Origin: Cardinalis cardinalis | Taxonomy: Eukaryota; Chordata; Aves; Passeriformes; Cardinalidae | Length of the DNA stretch: 64,000 nt | Assembly: GCA_014549065.1 (NCBI GenBank) | Contig: JACDOX010000113.1 | Coordinates: 318,413 to 382,412, forward strand | Reading direction: 5' to 3' | Notes under the pieces: model-generated | Database searches by the model: none | Seen by the model: only the letters and a program-made list of their open reading frames with translations | What the model was told of the DNA's origin: nothing | Position numbers and translations under genes: made by a program | In this document: one piece after another, positions 42,201 through 53,915 of the stretch | Layout of the letters: the number at the start of each line of letters is the position of its first letter | How positions within the stretch are numbered: position 1 is the stretch's first letter

Positions 42201-45200
42201 GAGCACATTCATTGTTCCCAGCCCTCCCCAGAAGATGAGTATGTCCAGAAATGATAGCTGAGCAGTCTGAGCCCCTTCATTCACCCTGCTGGGTGTGCTC
42301 ATCCTTTCACCTGGGTGCGTTAAGAGCCTNTGATATTAATCAGAACGGCTCCAGTCTCAGAGCTTATCTACATCAGTGGTTGTAAAAGTGCACTCTTCTG
42401 TCAGCGTTGCTGCATCTGCACAATAGATTTTGCTAGCTTAAGCTATGACTTCTAGTAAATTCAACTGTGCTGCCAGAATTTTTCAGTACAGGCCAGATCT
42501 CTCAGTACTGCCTTTTTAAGCATGTTCTTGAGCTGTGCAAATACAGAGACAAGATTTTGATGCCACTAAGTTCAGGTGGAGGTGTAAGGGGTTTCCTTCT
42601 TTTCTAATACTTGCATTTCTTCAGTCCTGGACCAACCTGAGGATCAATTTTTTTCTGAAAGTTTTCTGAATTATTCTGAACATAGCTAATGTACTTAAAG
42701 AACTTCACCTTGGATTTCCTACTATTCTAGAGTTCTTCACTTTAGGAGAGACATGAGCCCCTCTGCTGCATTGTGTAGATCAAGAAAGTTCTAGACCCTA
42801 TTCTGTCATGTATCTCATGCCCTCTTTCTGTTTCCACAAAACTGTCTCCAGTGTCTAGACAATTCAGCAAAAAGTTAGTGCTTGGAAGTGCCTATACTGG
42901 AACTGATGTTTTTGCCCTTAAATACAGAATAAGAAAATCACAAATCATTTCATATTAAGTGTAAGGCCATGCAAAAGATGGATGATCCACTTTGTGTTTC
43001 ATATTAAAAAGGAATTATAAATATTTGAAAAATGATAGAAATTAAACTACCTGCTTATCCACCCATGTAGTCCATATGGACAAAGCATCTTGACTGTCAC
43101 CGTAGGAAAGAGTCTCTTCCTTCTGCTTGTGCCTTCTGTGTCCTGTAAATGAGTGGAAGCATCCAGTATTCCTGGCCTTGTCTTGCATCTCTGCTTGCTA
43201 AACTTACTTGATAAGAAATACAGCTACATATTGTTTAGTTCTGGTGTGACTGACCTGTGGAATTGCTCTACAAACTCCTATTGGATCTAAAAGGACTTAG
43301 TTGATAATTGGGAAATATTTTCATTATTCAGTTACAGTTAATTGTACATGTGTTTGGAGACCAAATTTTCATTTTTGTTGTTAATGATAGAAATAGCCCA
43401 TTCTTTAAAGGTCACCTTCAGATCTGTTGCTGAAGTAGATTGTTACATTAATTAGAAGGATTTTTAATCAGTGCGTGTACTGAGATGTTCTGAGTATTAT
43501 ATGAAGTGGTAATTTAAAGAATTTAAAGAAGCATAATATGAAAGTGCTCAATACTCCCTGTAGAAGCCTGTGCTTGTTTTGCAAAACTGTAATCATTTGG
43601 CAGTGGAGCATATTTTAAAGTTGAGACCTGGTTCTCTGACATGTGAGTGCAGGTGCTGTCCCTGGGCTCTCCAGCAGCTTCATGTCCATGGTTGAAATTT
43701 GGCAGCATGTGGAAGCACAGCCAGGTGCCCTACTGTAGGTAACACACACCAGGGAAGGAGGAGGGCAGCAGGAGGTAGTTCTTTGTCCTACTTCCCCAGC
43801 TTCCTGCAGAAGGCTTTGAATTATTAAGGGTTAATTGTTCTTTAAGTAGTTACAAGGGAGGGTCTTGGTTGGTAGCCAGGTAGGGTCATGCCACAAGAGG
43901 CTGTGTGGGCACTTCCAGAGAGCAATGTGCTGCTTTGAACACAATTGCTAATTGCTGTGGGAAATTTTATGTCTCACATAGTTAGCCAAAGAATTTATTT
44001 TAAAACTGCATTACCCTTTTGTTTGCCCTAATCAGAATCTTAGTTCTGTTGAAACTGGAGACAAAACCTGGGAGGTTAGAGTGGAATGGGGTAATTACAG
44101 GACAAAAACTTTTTGTATGACCTTTAAGGTAAGGCTAAAAATCTGATGCAATGAAAGGGATGCTTTGAAGGAGTTAGAACGGGGATCACAGAAAGGAAGT
44201 GATCCAGCAGGGCAAACAACCTCCAGCCTTTACTGTCTGCTGATGTTGGATTGTGCTGAAGAAGAGACAATTAGAGGTTGTGACAAGAGGACACAGCTTG
44301 TGCAGAGGGGGAAGCAGGAACCTGGGGAGTATAGAGGAACACATGACAGCTGATACCATCTGAATAGATAGGATAGTTAAATACAGTAGTAGGGATTGCT
44401 AATGTGAACATAATCAAGTTAAGCAGTACTTTACTACATCTTATGCTGGCATTTGTAAATAATATTTTACACTGCTTTATTAGGAGTGAGTGTTGTGACA
44501 GTATGAATATAGAGAACTCATTTCTGTGGGGATTTTTCATTATGTTTTAGAATTTTCTTGTTTGTATCTCTGTGGTTTTGATTTGTTTCTATTTGAGAAG
44601 GTCAACTGGCAGGGCAAGGGGATAACTTTGAATGAAACAGAGTTCTTGAGCACTAAAACAATTGTCAGTATGCCTTAAAAATCTTAGTAGTCATTCTTTA
44701 TAGAGATGAGTCACTAAATAATTCTCCAGGTTACCAGGCTGAAACAGTATCCTCATCATAATGATGCTNGAACTGGAAAATCTGGTTACCTGTCAGATCA
44801 TAAGGGAAAGGAAATCTTGTGAATGACTCCTGTTTACGTGGAATTTCAGTTTTCAATNTGAGAAGCTGTACTTGGAAACCAAGGCTGATGCTCCCTGTGT
44901 ATCCTATGTCATGCAACCAGAGCAATAGCTTCAGCACCTACACTTAGCTATTTTTTTTTCTTCCCTCTCCCATGTGTCTGCAGTGACATCCTTGTTACAG
45001 TTTCCTCAGGTTCTCCTTTCATTTCCAGACACCTTCACAGTAATATTTTCAGCTCACCCTTGTGACTGTATGCCCAGCTCTTGCATGTCACATGTAATAT
45101 ACTTCATTTCCCTTATAGTGACTTGAGAGATGTATTGTTTTTGAAACCTCACTACTGTCAAATTGTTTGAAATTAACTCTGAGTTGTTGAAGGGAGACTT

Positions 45201-48200
45201 GAATGATCGACAGCCTCTTCAGATGGTGAAGCTGACATACTGATAGCTTTGTTCTCCAAACAGAAATACAGAAATGACTGTGCTGTGCTCCCTGCTTGGG
45301 GACAAAGGGACTGCAGCACCTTTGCTGATGTTCATGGATTGTAATATGTTGTTCNTGTGTCAGCTTCTCCGTCCCTCTTGTTTTAGTTTTACAAAATCTC
45401 TAGGTTTCTGTATATTTGTTCCACAACAAAAGAGGACTCTGTGGAAGAGCTCTGAGCAGGTGCAAAAGCAGATTTGGGAGACATGATTCAAGAAGGAATT
45501 GTGCTTGCATATATTAGGATACCATTAAGATAGCTTGAGTAAGAACACAGCGACGGAAAATGAGTGTGTAGAAGATGAGAAGGGACGGAGATGATGGCAT
45601 AAAGGATGAATTTCAAGTTTGAAGGAGTAGAGGGAAGTACTTGGGCCTTTTTAGTTGCTGCTGAGTAATGAATTGCCCAGTGCTGACTCTACGAGTTTAG
45701 TATTCTGTGCTGAAGTAAATGAGTTGCAAAGTTCTTCCCTTCTGAAGTTTTCTTTGTTCTCTTCCTCCACTTGTTTTTTCTCTTAAACTCTTTTTTCCCT
45801 TCCTAGGTTTGCTGTGTCACTTGTCTTCCCCAATGGTGCCATAATGAGTGCCACTGAGTGCTTCTCTCTCCTCTTTGTGTCTTGAGCTTGTTTTGTTATT
45901 CATTTTTTCTTTATACTGTGGCATTTCTGCTCACTTAACTTCCTTTCCTCTGTCTTTTCATCACATATTCTCACCCTCCATTTGCTAAAGGAGCACACTG
46001 TATTACTAGAGTCTTTTGGTCTTCATGTTCCCTTTCTCACATAGCTCTTTGAGCCCTTGAGATAAAACACTTTTTATACAAATCCCCCAAATTAGAGGTA
46101 GATGCTTCTCCTCAAGATCAGGGTTCATGACAGTTCCTCCAAAGGAGGAGCAGGAGCTGTCAGTGTAACCCTGGACTGAGTTCCTCTGNAGACTCCGTTC
46201 AGTTGGTGCAGTGTCTCAGCCTCCCTCCTTGCAAGCTCTGGGTTTTCTCCTTGGTGACTTAATAACCAGCACTGCCCTAAGCTGCATCTGTGTGGCCAGC
46301 TTGGGGTGATTTTCACTTTTGTCTTAAGGTTGTAGCCTTGCTGTGGAAGGGCTCCTGGCATGCAGAAATAGCTGGAGCTCCATCTCGAATGCTGCTGTAT
46401 GTCCTCATACCCTCCCAGGAAAATGCAATCCTGAGATGTGCTCCCTTGACTCCCATCATTACATTATGTCTTTCTGCCCATGTGAGGTAAAGTATGAGGT
46501 NTTCTTTCCCTCTTTCCCTCAACTCCTAGGATTTAAATTTTAAGTAATGGTACCAATATTGTTATACAATCATCAATGTCTGTGACTAACCAGGATGCTG
46601 CAGAACTCTTTATCTTGCTGATTTTCCTGACTCTTATTGGAAGAAACTTCTGTAATGAACATAGAGTACATTTATTTGTTGTTTATTCTGTCTCTAATGT
46701 AGTTAAGATTTTTAGATAGACTATGTAAAGTAGCTTTTATATTAACATTACATCCTNTTGTGATGGTAGATATGAGTGTTCTGTTCCTCTGACTGATGCA
46801 GAAAAATACAAAATAATTTTTACTTGTCTTACTTATTACTCTTTTTTTGTATGCATGATTTTGTTAGGATTTTTTTGCTGGGATTTTTTGTTTGTTTGTT
46901 TTTAATTTGATTCTAAAATGTAGGGTTAGTTGGTGACTTCAGGAGACTTCTTTTAAATTGTAGTTTGTGAACTGTCTGACAGGCCATCTGTTTTTCACTC
47001 CCCCTTAGGAAGGCTGACTTGGGATACATTCTCTCTAGTTTCTATGCTGGGAGACAGACTTTTTATATTAAGTGAGTTTCTAGATATGATGACCTGAAAT
47101 GTCCATGTATTAAGAGTCATCAGTTTGACTAATGGCACACCATGGCTACAGATCATCCTAAGCACCTCTTCAAAGTGTCATTTTTCCAGCTCAGTTGATT
47201 TCTGACATATCTCACTTTATCAGCCATTGAAGTGGAAATTTCATCACTCTTTAGAGTTTTTCTTAGTATTTGTTTGTAATAGGTTTTATGGGTGATTAAG
47301 TTGTGTGAATTGTGAAGTTTTTTTTGTAGACAGAAGGTTTTCTTAATTTTTGCATATTGTACCTAAGCTTTTTAATCTACCTGTTAACATGTATCAGTTG
47401 AATCTTGCTTTGTTCTTCTGCTGTTAAAAGGCTGTGAAATACTATACCTAGTGCAATTTGTGACTAGTGCAGTCTTTACATTCGTTTCACCTGGTCAACA
47501 ATTACAGATACAGAGGAAATTATTATTTAATGAAAGTAATGGCACTTGCAGCCACGTATCTGTTGAACAGCACTTCTTAGATGCTATTTTCAGCAACTGT
47601 TGTCAATGCTGAGAATAGGCACTGTCTTAGCTTGCAACCTGTAAAACCCTCTGCTCTTATTCCAGACAGAAGCTCAAGCCTGCTTCTTCNCCCAGAAATC
47701 TTAGGGTTCTTGTACTGCTTGTGTTTATGTAGAATCATGAAAGCAGATTTGGTCCCCATCTCAGCAAGTGTTCAGACTCTGCTTTCACCTAGGAGTCACT
47801 GTGGAAGGATCAATGACTCTTCATTTGTAATCATGGTAATTAATAACAAAAATAACAATAATTCAATAACAATGTAGGTCTCTGCAGCTGGGAATACTAT
47901 GATTCTTTGGAATGTCTAAGTTTTTAGATTGAGATGTTGGGAGGGAAGTTTGTGATATGTAATATGTAAGCTCCTTCCCTACCTTAGTTTTGCTGGCCTT
48001 GGGGAGGGAAGAAGGGCTCCGTTCCAGCAGCATGCTGCTTTCCTTCCTGCTGCTTCTCTTTGAGGAGGAGAGTTTGTGCTTCTTTGTATTTCAAACTCTC
48101 TTACTGTTCTCCTGTTACAGAGAAATGTATCAATTTTATCTTTCCTTTTTTTTAATATTTTCTATTCCAGCTCTGTATATATTAATGATTCTCATTATTC

Positions 48201-48793
48201 TTAGAATTAATTCCAGTTTTGCTTTGTATGTTTAGAAATGTCTAAAATGGATATAGATGTTGAAAGGGAATATAGTATATTCATAAATCAGCCTAAGCAC
48301 TGACATAATCTTTTATATACAATTATCTTGTCATATCGGTAACAAACATGTTTTATTTCTTACCTGTTTACTCTTTCATACTTCTGTAGATTCTTAGATA
48401 TCAAAGGACATAAAATACTGAGGTATATTTAGACTTCTTAGTCAGGTACATTTATGTTCATTGAATCATGTTTAATGCTGGGAGAAGTTTCTCCAAGTGA
48501 GAGATGGGGAGGGAGCACCGTGTACCTTGGGCACGATTGCAATCCTGCTGCCAAACTGCAACAACCATTTGAGGAACTCAGAGTTCAAGGTGTTGAATGA
48601 AATGCAGTCATTTTCTGTAACATTTTAAATGCCTGCAGGCATGCTAAAGTTGTACATGGGTGTTTTGGATAACTCTGTAGCATGACCTTAATGCCCTTTT
48701 TGCATTTTACCAATTTAAATATGGCTTTTCTGTGTCGCAATGTAGAACTTAAGTACCGAGTGTTTTTTATTGGAAAAAGCTAAGTAACTGTGA

Positions 48794-48880
48794 TTTGGTT
48801 TTTGGTTGGGTTTGGTTTTGTTGGGTTTTTTTGTTTTTTTGTTTTTTTTGTTTGTTTGGTTTGTTGTTATTGTTGTTTTT
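48794..48880. repeat. T/G-rich low-complexity tract
   Basis: A long alternation of T-runs with G and GG on the + strand, ending in TTGTTGTTATTGTTG. It is simple sequence. Confidence 0.75.
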
Positions 48881-50973
48881 CACTACGTCAACTTTATTTC
48901 ATGTTACCGTAGATGACTAAGAGAAACTGATGAAAGGCTGTCCTGGTAAATTTTAAATGCAGTGTAAACTACACTAGTAGTCAACTTCGTCTGTGTGAGA
49001 CATCAGTCATTGAAGCTCCTGTGGTAGCTTAGACACTCATGTGTGAACATGCCTTGTGCTCAGTTTTAGTGTTTGCACTTGNTGTCTGTATAACACTTAG
49101 AGTAAAAGAAGGAATTTTGATTGTTTATTTGTATTAGTTATTAATTGCTCATAACTTATCAGACTTGGTAATTAAATATTGTGCTAAAAGTGTTAATGAT
49201 GGCAGAGGTCTACAATGTAGCCTGACTCATAAGGGAATGAGCTCTTTGATCCCAATGACCTGATAACAACAAGAATTGCTTCTCTACTTCTTCTCTCCTT
49301 CTAAATTAAGTTGAAAGAAATATTTAAGTATTACTTTTTAAATGGGCATCTCCTCTTTATGATTTCAAGCTGTTTTAAAATTTGGAGTGAGACTGAGAAA
49401 GTAGATTCTGAGTGTGCAATCAGCTGAGCTGTGTAGAGAAGTGGGCTGAGCGTGACTGTATGAGAGCTGACATGTCAGCCTGGTGACACCCTCCTGTGGA
49501 ATTCAGCCAGGAGCCCCCAACACTGCAGAGATTACTGCAGAGGTCATGGGAGATCCCAATGCTCAGTGACACAGATGAGCATCCTCAGTTTTCATACTCT
49601 GAAAAGTATTGCACAGAAACTTGAAGTAGTGGCATGCACCAGTGAAATATTTTTATTTTCCGCAGTCCATGCAGNCTTTTTCAGGTTTGCATTGCAATGT
49701 AACACACTGCTTTGTGTATAGCAGAGCTGAACTGACATCCTTTTGTGAGTGTGTTAGTAGTTCAATAGCTTTGTAAATATTGCTCTGTGTAAATGACTTC
49801 ATTTAGTTGGGGTGAAGCAACCTGATAGACCATAAATATTGACATATGGGCAAAAACTCTTTGCAGATGAGAGCAAGTGTTTCATAATAAATCTCAAAAT
49901 AAATTTATTCTCCTTGGTTTAAGATTTTAATCTGATTTTGTAAATTAGTTGTTGTGCATTTGTCTATCCCCGCTAAGACCCTGAGATGCAGCTTTAATGT
50001 TGCAGGAAAGAGAAGAAAAAAGGAAATATGATCAAATCTGTGCAGCAATGGCTCATTTAAATCTGTGAAGATGTGANTTGGAAATCTTCTTAGTATTTTA
50101 GTAGTGATCTTTCAGAGAAAGGGGCTGAGTAGATGCAGTAAATGACAGTTTGGTTTTTTATTAAAATAATTTTCTCAATAATTGAAAATACTTCTCTCAT
50201 TTGGGTGTGAGAAGTGTTTTCTAGGGAAGAAGAAGGGGTGATTCATAATGTATCGATGATTCAAGTAAAGATGTAGTAAAGCNGTCTGCAAGTCTCCTTT
50301 TGTTTGGCTTGTCACTGCTGACTTACCCTACTTAAGCATTAATTCTGATATTTGTTGCTGTGTTCTGCAAATTTGTTTGTGCTCTCCCTTTCTGCTTGTT
50401 GTCTGATCACAGTAAAGAACATTTATTTGTAGACAGTTCTTTAAGATAGCTTTTATTCTGTCTTCTNTTAGATATGTGTATTAATTTGCTGATGGAATAA
50501 ATTCAGACACAAGCCTGAGGATGTTGTTTCCTAAGACTTGCTGAGAGATACTATTAATTTTTAAAGTTAAAGGCTACTGAAAGTAAACAGGTGATTTGTA
50601 TAATGCTAGATTCAAAAAGATCATGTTCTTAAAACCTAAAAGNTTTGTTTTATTGTTTGGTTTGTTGCTTGCTTTGTTTGTGGGTTTTTTTTCAAAAATG
50701 CTCACAAATAATCCAGTAGTCCTTATTATTCCGGCAGGATAATCNCTGCTGAAGTGTCTCCATAAAGTGGTGCTGTTAAACAGCTTGTGTTTTTTTAACC
50801 TTTTCATTCTTTGCCTGGAAAAGCAATAGATAACCCAGAGAACTGCTTTTTGAAATTTTATTGAATTCATTGACTTCTGTGGGAAGCAGATCAGTACTTC
50901 TTCATGCTACAGCATAGATTAAATCTTGGAGGATTTTAACTTGNTATAGTAATAATGTGTTGTGCAAATAAGA

Positions 50974-51047
50974 GTTTGGGTTGTTGGTTTGGCTTTTGTT
51001 GTGCTTTTTTTTGTTGTTGTTTTGGGTTTCTTTGTTGGTTTTTTTTA
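50974..51047. repeat. T/G-rich low-complexity tract
   Basis: It has the same composition as the 48.8-kb tract, with repeated GTTG and T-runs on the + strand. A shorter one lies at 50644-50693. Confidence 0.7.
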
Positions 51048-52673
51048 ACATTATAAAGGATTTTGGAAATTTGGATAAAAATAAAAATNATTTCTTCTTT
51101 GATGTGAACAGTCATGATGGTGAATAGTGCGTCAGTTTTCCCATGGTGCAGTTTAGAGACACTAGGAATTAGTGGCCCTTTAAAGTTTTGACATGCTTAG
51201 ATGAAAGAGGAGATAGGCTTTGCCCTGCAAAGGAATTCCCATGCGTATTTGTTAATAATGATTTTTAAACATCACAATTCAGTTTAGTATTAATAAAACA
51301 CAGAGTTTATAATATTTCTAGTAAACTGATTTTTCCTGGAAAGTACTTGCATTTATTAATAAATTAAATGTTTTAAAATCGGAGTGTTTTATATAAGCTA
51401 GAAAGATGTGCTATGTGGGCATGCAAACAACTAAACAGTCATCCATTTAATAAACTGTCATGTTGTAAAACTTTTTTTTTTTGATCATGTAAAAATATCN
51501 GTTAACCACTTAAAATTTGAAAATATAAAAGTAGATTGTTTCCTTAAATGGAAGTCTTTGGAGCTTTATTTTCGAGTCTAAACTGAGCTTCAGATAGGCC
51601 AAGAAATGCAAAAATGTTTTTGGAAAATTGCAAAACAAAATGATAAAGGACTGGCTCTTGTTCACAAACTTGAATTCTGGCTCTGTAGCAAATTTGATAC
51701 TCTCTGCAAATATTTAAAGGAGTGACAACAAATTAGTTTGNTATTAAGTGTTTAAATAAGTGAAGAGTTGTAAAGGAACCTTATTTTTGCTGAAAAGAGT
51801 GCAAATGGAGTTTGCTGCTTCTTTGTGATATGTGTTGCTGTGTGATATGCATATGCTTTCTCAGCTGCTTAAAGATAAAAATTATATTTTTAACTTAATT
51901 TTAGCACTTCTCTTAATAAAACAAAAGCAGAATTTCCAGGCTTTCCTTCTGTCAGAAATGTAGCTATTGTGGTTGTGGGTGCAGGACCCAAGAAATTAAA
52001 CTGAGATGTCTTGTTTTGAAAGCTGAGAAGTCNTGTTTTGAAAACATGTGAATTAAATATTAAAGCAAAATAAATAGTAATAGAAATATGATTCTTACTG
52101 TAATATTACTTAAAAACTTGAGGGGGGNAAAAACTATTTCTGACTGTCATTTGCAAATCAAATATTTTCTTGCCTTCTAGCACAGCTTGCATAGAATATA
52201 CTGGCTTGGATAAACCTTCCGTGTACATCACCTGTGTTATTTTTGTAGCTTGCTGTGAAATTATGTGTACATGTTCTCTGATGAGAATAATTTTCTCGGA
52301 ATAGCAATTGCAGTAGAAATTATAGAAGTCTAAAAGTCTACAAAAAAGTATAAAACCCCAAACATTAATACCACGAGTTTCCAATAAGCAGAAGAAAACC
52401 AGATTTGCCATTTAAGCATGCAGGCTTCTCAGACAAAGAAAAAACCANTTTACCGGCAGATAGACCTTAGACAACTAACACATTCCTAAAGCTGAAAAAC
52501 TACTATTTTTCCAGTCTGTTCTCTGCTCCAATCACTCTCTGCTTTTGATCTTTTAATCTGTTGTATAAAAATNAGTAATAATGTGTTGATGTTTTTCACC
52601 AGAATTTTTTTGCTAATGTTTTAGATCGGGGTATCTTGTGCATGGATCTCTGGCAAGTCTTACAGAAGTGTTT

Positions 52674-52719
52674 CTGACCCACTGCTGAGCAGATCTTGCT
52701 TTCTTTCTTTCTGTTCCAG
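52674..52719 (+). promoter_or_regulatory. Splice acceptor (strong) before TENM3 first coding exon
   Basis: A candidate branch-point motif CTGAC (A at 52677) is followed by an almost unbroken pyrimidine tract and a terminal CAG at 52717-52719, with G as the first exon base. The 42-nt distance from branch A to the AG is within the usual range. Confidence 0.75.
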
Positions 52720-52769
52720 GCAGTTAGGGATCAATTACAGCCATTGGAGATCATTGTAACACATCAGTG

Positions 52770-52793
52770 GTTGTCTTTCTNATTTTATTATAG
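52770..52793 (+). promoter_or_regulatory. Alternative splice acceptor (weaker), 74 nt downstream
   Basis: A T-rich tract ends in TATTATAG, with the AG at 52792-52793 and G following. Its pyrimidine tract is broken by purines and carries an ambiguous base at 52781. Its use would remove 74 nt of leader without changing the protein. All four upstream ATGs would be kept, because the first lies at 52798. Confidence 0.4.
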
Positions 52794-52797
52794 GTGA

Positions 52798-52803
52798 ATG
52801 TAA
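52798..52803 (+). promoter_or_regulatory. Minimal start-stop uORF (ATG TAA) in TENM3 leader
   Basis: An ATG is followed directly by TAA. The context is weak (T at -3, T at +4). Start-stop elements are known in other genes to hold or release scanning ribosomes; any effect here is inference. Confidence 0.55.
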
Positions 52804-52808
52804 ACTGA

Positions 52809-52814
52809 ATGTAG
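52809..52814 (+). promoter_or_regulatory. Second minimal start-stop uORF (ATG TAG)
   Basis: An ATG is followed directly by TAG, 11 nt after the first start-stop pair. The context is again weak (T at -3, T at +4). Confidence 0.55.
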
Positions 52815-52840
52815 AGAAGATTTGCCAATAAGCTGGACTG

Positions 52841-52861
52841 ATGTGCCCAGAGAAGGAATGA
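52841..52861 (+). promoter_or_regulatory. Short uORF (MCPEKE) in frame with TENM3
   Basis: This six-codon uORF has a weak start (C at -3). Its TGA is the in-frame stop just 3 nt before the main ATG, which leaves almost no distance for normal reinitiation at that ATG. Confidence 0.55.
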
Positions 52862-52884
52862 AGTATGGATGTGAAGGAACGTAG
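52858..52884 (+). promoter_or_regulatory. uORF overlapping the TENM3 start (MKYGCEGT)
   Basis: Its ATG is 7 nt upstream of the main ATG, in another frame, with G at -3 and A at +4 (moderate context). It ends at a TAG inside the TENM3 coding sequence. Ribosomes starting here would bypass the main start, so the main protein would need leaky scanning to the stronger 52865 ATG. Confidence 0.55.
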
Positions 52885-53096
52885 GCCTTATTGCTCCCTG
52901 ACAAAGAGCAGACGGGACAAGGAGCGTCGCTATACAAACTCTTCGGCAGAAAATGAGGAGTGCAGAGTGCCTACTCAGAAGTCTTACAGCTCCAGTGAAA
53001 CCTTGAAAGCTTTTGATCATGATTCTTCTAGGTTGCTGTATGGAAACCGGGTAAAAGATTTGGTCCACAGAGAAGCAGATGAGTATACCAGACAAG
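52865..53096 (+). CDS. TENM3: Teneurin-3, first coding exon (residues 1-77 plus first base of codon 78)
   Basis: Teneurin-3 is a large single-pass type II membrane protein of neurons. It forms homophilic contacts and binds latrophilin receptors, and it guides synaptic partner choice, for example in visual and hippocampal circuits. This exon encodes only the start of the cytoplasmic Ten_N region. Seen here: it begins MDVKERRPYCSLTKSRRDKE. A basic stretch (K4-R22, with K14, R16, R17, K19, R21, R22) is followed by a Ser-rich segment around residues 40-45 and an acidic/basic end (RVKDLVHREADEYTRQ). The near-identity to vertebrate teneurin-3, as I recall it, separates it from TENM1, 2 and 4. An in-frame TGA at 52859-52861 lies just upstream, and the ATG has A at -3 and G at +4, so the start is well supported. 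The exon ends in phase 1 at AAG|GTAGGC. The transmembrane segment, EGF repeats, NHL and YD domains lie in later exons outside the window. No frameshift or N falls in the coding part. Confidence 0.95.
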
Positions 53097-53102
53097 GTAG
53101 GC
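53094..53102 (+). promoter_or_regulatory. Splice donor of TENM3 first coding exon
   Basis: The boundary reads AAG|GTAGGC with the GT at 53097-53098, close to the vertebrate consensus. It splits a Gly codon after its first base, which fits the Gly that follows Arg-Gln in teneurins. If the intron were retained, five extra residues (GRQDV) and a TGA at 53111-53113 would follow, giving an 82-residue cytosolic fragment. Confidence 0.85.
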
Positions 53103-53212
53103 AAGATGTTTGAATTCAGAGTGTATAATTCACTAGTTCCAAGGCATTCTTGCTGCAGGAGGAGAATGTTATTTCACCAGTTCCATCAGTTTTGGTAATA
53201 CTCCACACATGT

Positions 53213-53365
53213 GGTACACTTCTCTTGTAGCTCCCTAAATGTTTTACAAAGATGGGGAAGCATTGTNTACCATCTTTGGAATAAATAATAGATGATGCAC
53301 AGGGAGGAAATGGCCTCTGTTGGGCAGTGGGTCAGTGATAATATTGCAGAGTCAAGTGTGAAGCA
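53213..53365 (-). mobile_element. MIR/CORE-SINE-like ancient relic
   Basis: Read on the minus strand, it follows the MIR-type layout. On the + strand it shows TACACTTCTCTTGTAGCTCC and GTTTTACAAAGATGGGGAAG (the 3' tail reversed), then GATGCACAGGGAGG, GGGCAGTGGGTCAGTG and GCAGAGTCAAG (the tRNA-related part reversed). It lies about 115 bp after the TENM3 donor. Family assignment is from word order only; another L2/CR1-tailed ancient SINE is possible. Confidence 0.55.
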
Positions 53366-53834
53366 TTCAGGCCTTACAATTTAAAAATAGACCCCCAGTT
53401 ATTTGGCTCACCAATAGGTTGCCCAAAAGTTTGCCAATCCAGTATATATAAAAATGTAAATAGTTTAAAAATTAATAGAAAAAAATAGATAAATACAAGT
53501 GNTCCAAGAAGACCAAGCCCTATGAATAGGTTTGTGGAAACGTAGTATGTCTGGATGAGCATAAAAATAATTCATTAGCTCAGTGCTTTTACATTTTAGC
53601 TTACAAGGGCAGTAAAAGAGCGCTGCTCAGTAAGGTAAATGAGTTCACAATTTGTGCATTTGGGTGTGTTGGATGATTTTTTGAGTGGTTATCTCTGATA
53701 TATAACCAGATGGTAATAGATTGCTAAAGCTCACTGTTGAGTTTTTCGGTTCAGGACTGGAGTGACATGAGAAGTCTAAATATCCATCAGGATGCTCAAA
53801 ACTTGACTGAATATGATTCTCTTGCACCTTACTG

Positions 53835-53915
53835 TAGCTGACTGTGCTTGAGCACAGGGTTTGGACAAGATGATCCCAAGAGGTCCTTTTAGATCCCAGG
53901 GATTCTCTGTGATTA
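53835..53915 (+). mobile_element. CR1 LINE 3' tail
   Basis: GGTTTGGACAAGATGATCCC, AAGAGGTCC, a degraded TTCCAACCCC equivalent and GATTCTCTGTGATT match the last ~80 bp of CR1. It is strongly 5'-truncated. Confidence 0.8.

Larger units (their letters stand above)
36041..52673. other. Noncoding sequence between the CR1 and TENM3 coding exon
   Basis: This is AT-rich and intron-like. It holds the dense cluster of ambiguous bases at 36292-37242, a 20-bp tandem duplication at 39217-39256, and T/G-rich tracts at 46870-46903, 48794-48880, 50644-50693 and 50974-51047. GC-richer patches near 39540-39740, 40040-40200 and 46130-46450 contain only short chance frames. I see no further exon, RNA gene or element. 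Confidence 0.65.
52720..52864 (+). other. TENM3: 5' UTR part of the TENM3 first coding exon
   Basis: The most likely exon start is 52720, right after a strong acceptor: the pyrimidine-rich run CTTTCTTTCTTTCTGTTCCAG ends at 52719. A good branch-point candidate, CTGAC, lies at 52674-52678. A second, weaker acceptor, TTTTATTATAG, ends at 52793 and would shorten this leader to 71 nt. An ambiguous base (N, 52781) sits in the pyrimidine tract of the second site. The leader has four upstream ATGs, annotated separately. The presence of acceptors shows that transcription starts farther upstream, at an unseen noncoding exon. Which acceptor is used cannot be settled from sequence alone. Confidence 0.75.

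Noticed and set aside
49560..49620. Weak MIR-like words (CCTCAGTTTTCAT)
   Set aside because: Too short and lacking the neighbouring words expected of MIR.
52751..53104. 117-codon minus-strand frame across the TENM3 exon
   Set aside because: It is the shadow of the TENM3 coding sequence on the opposite strand.
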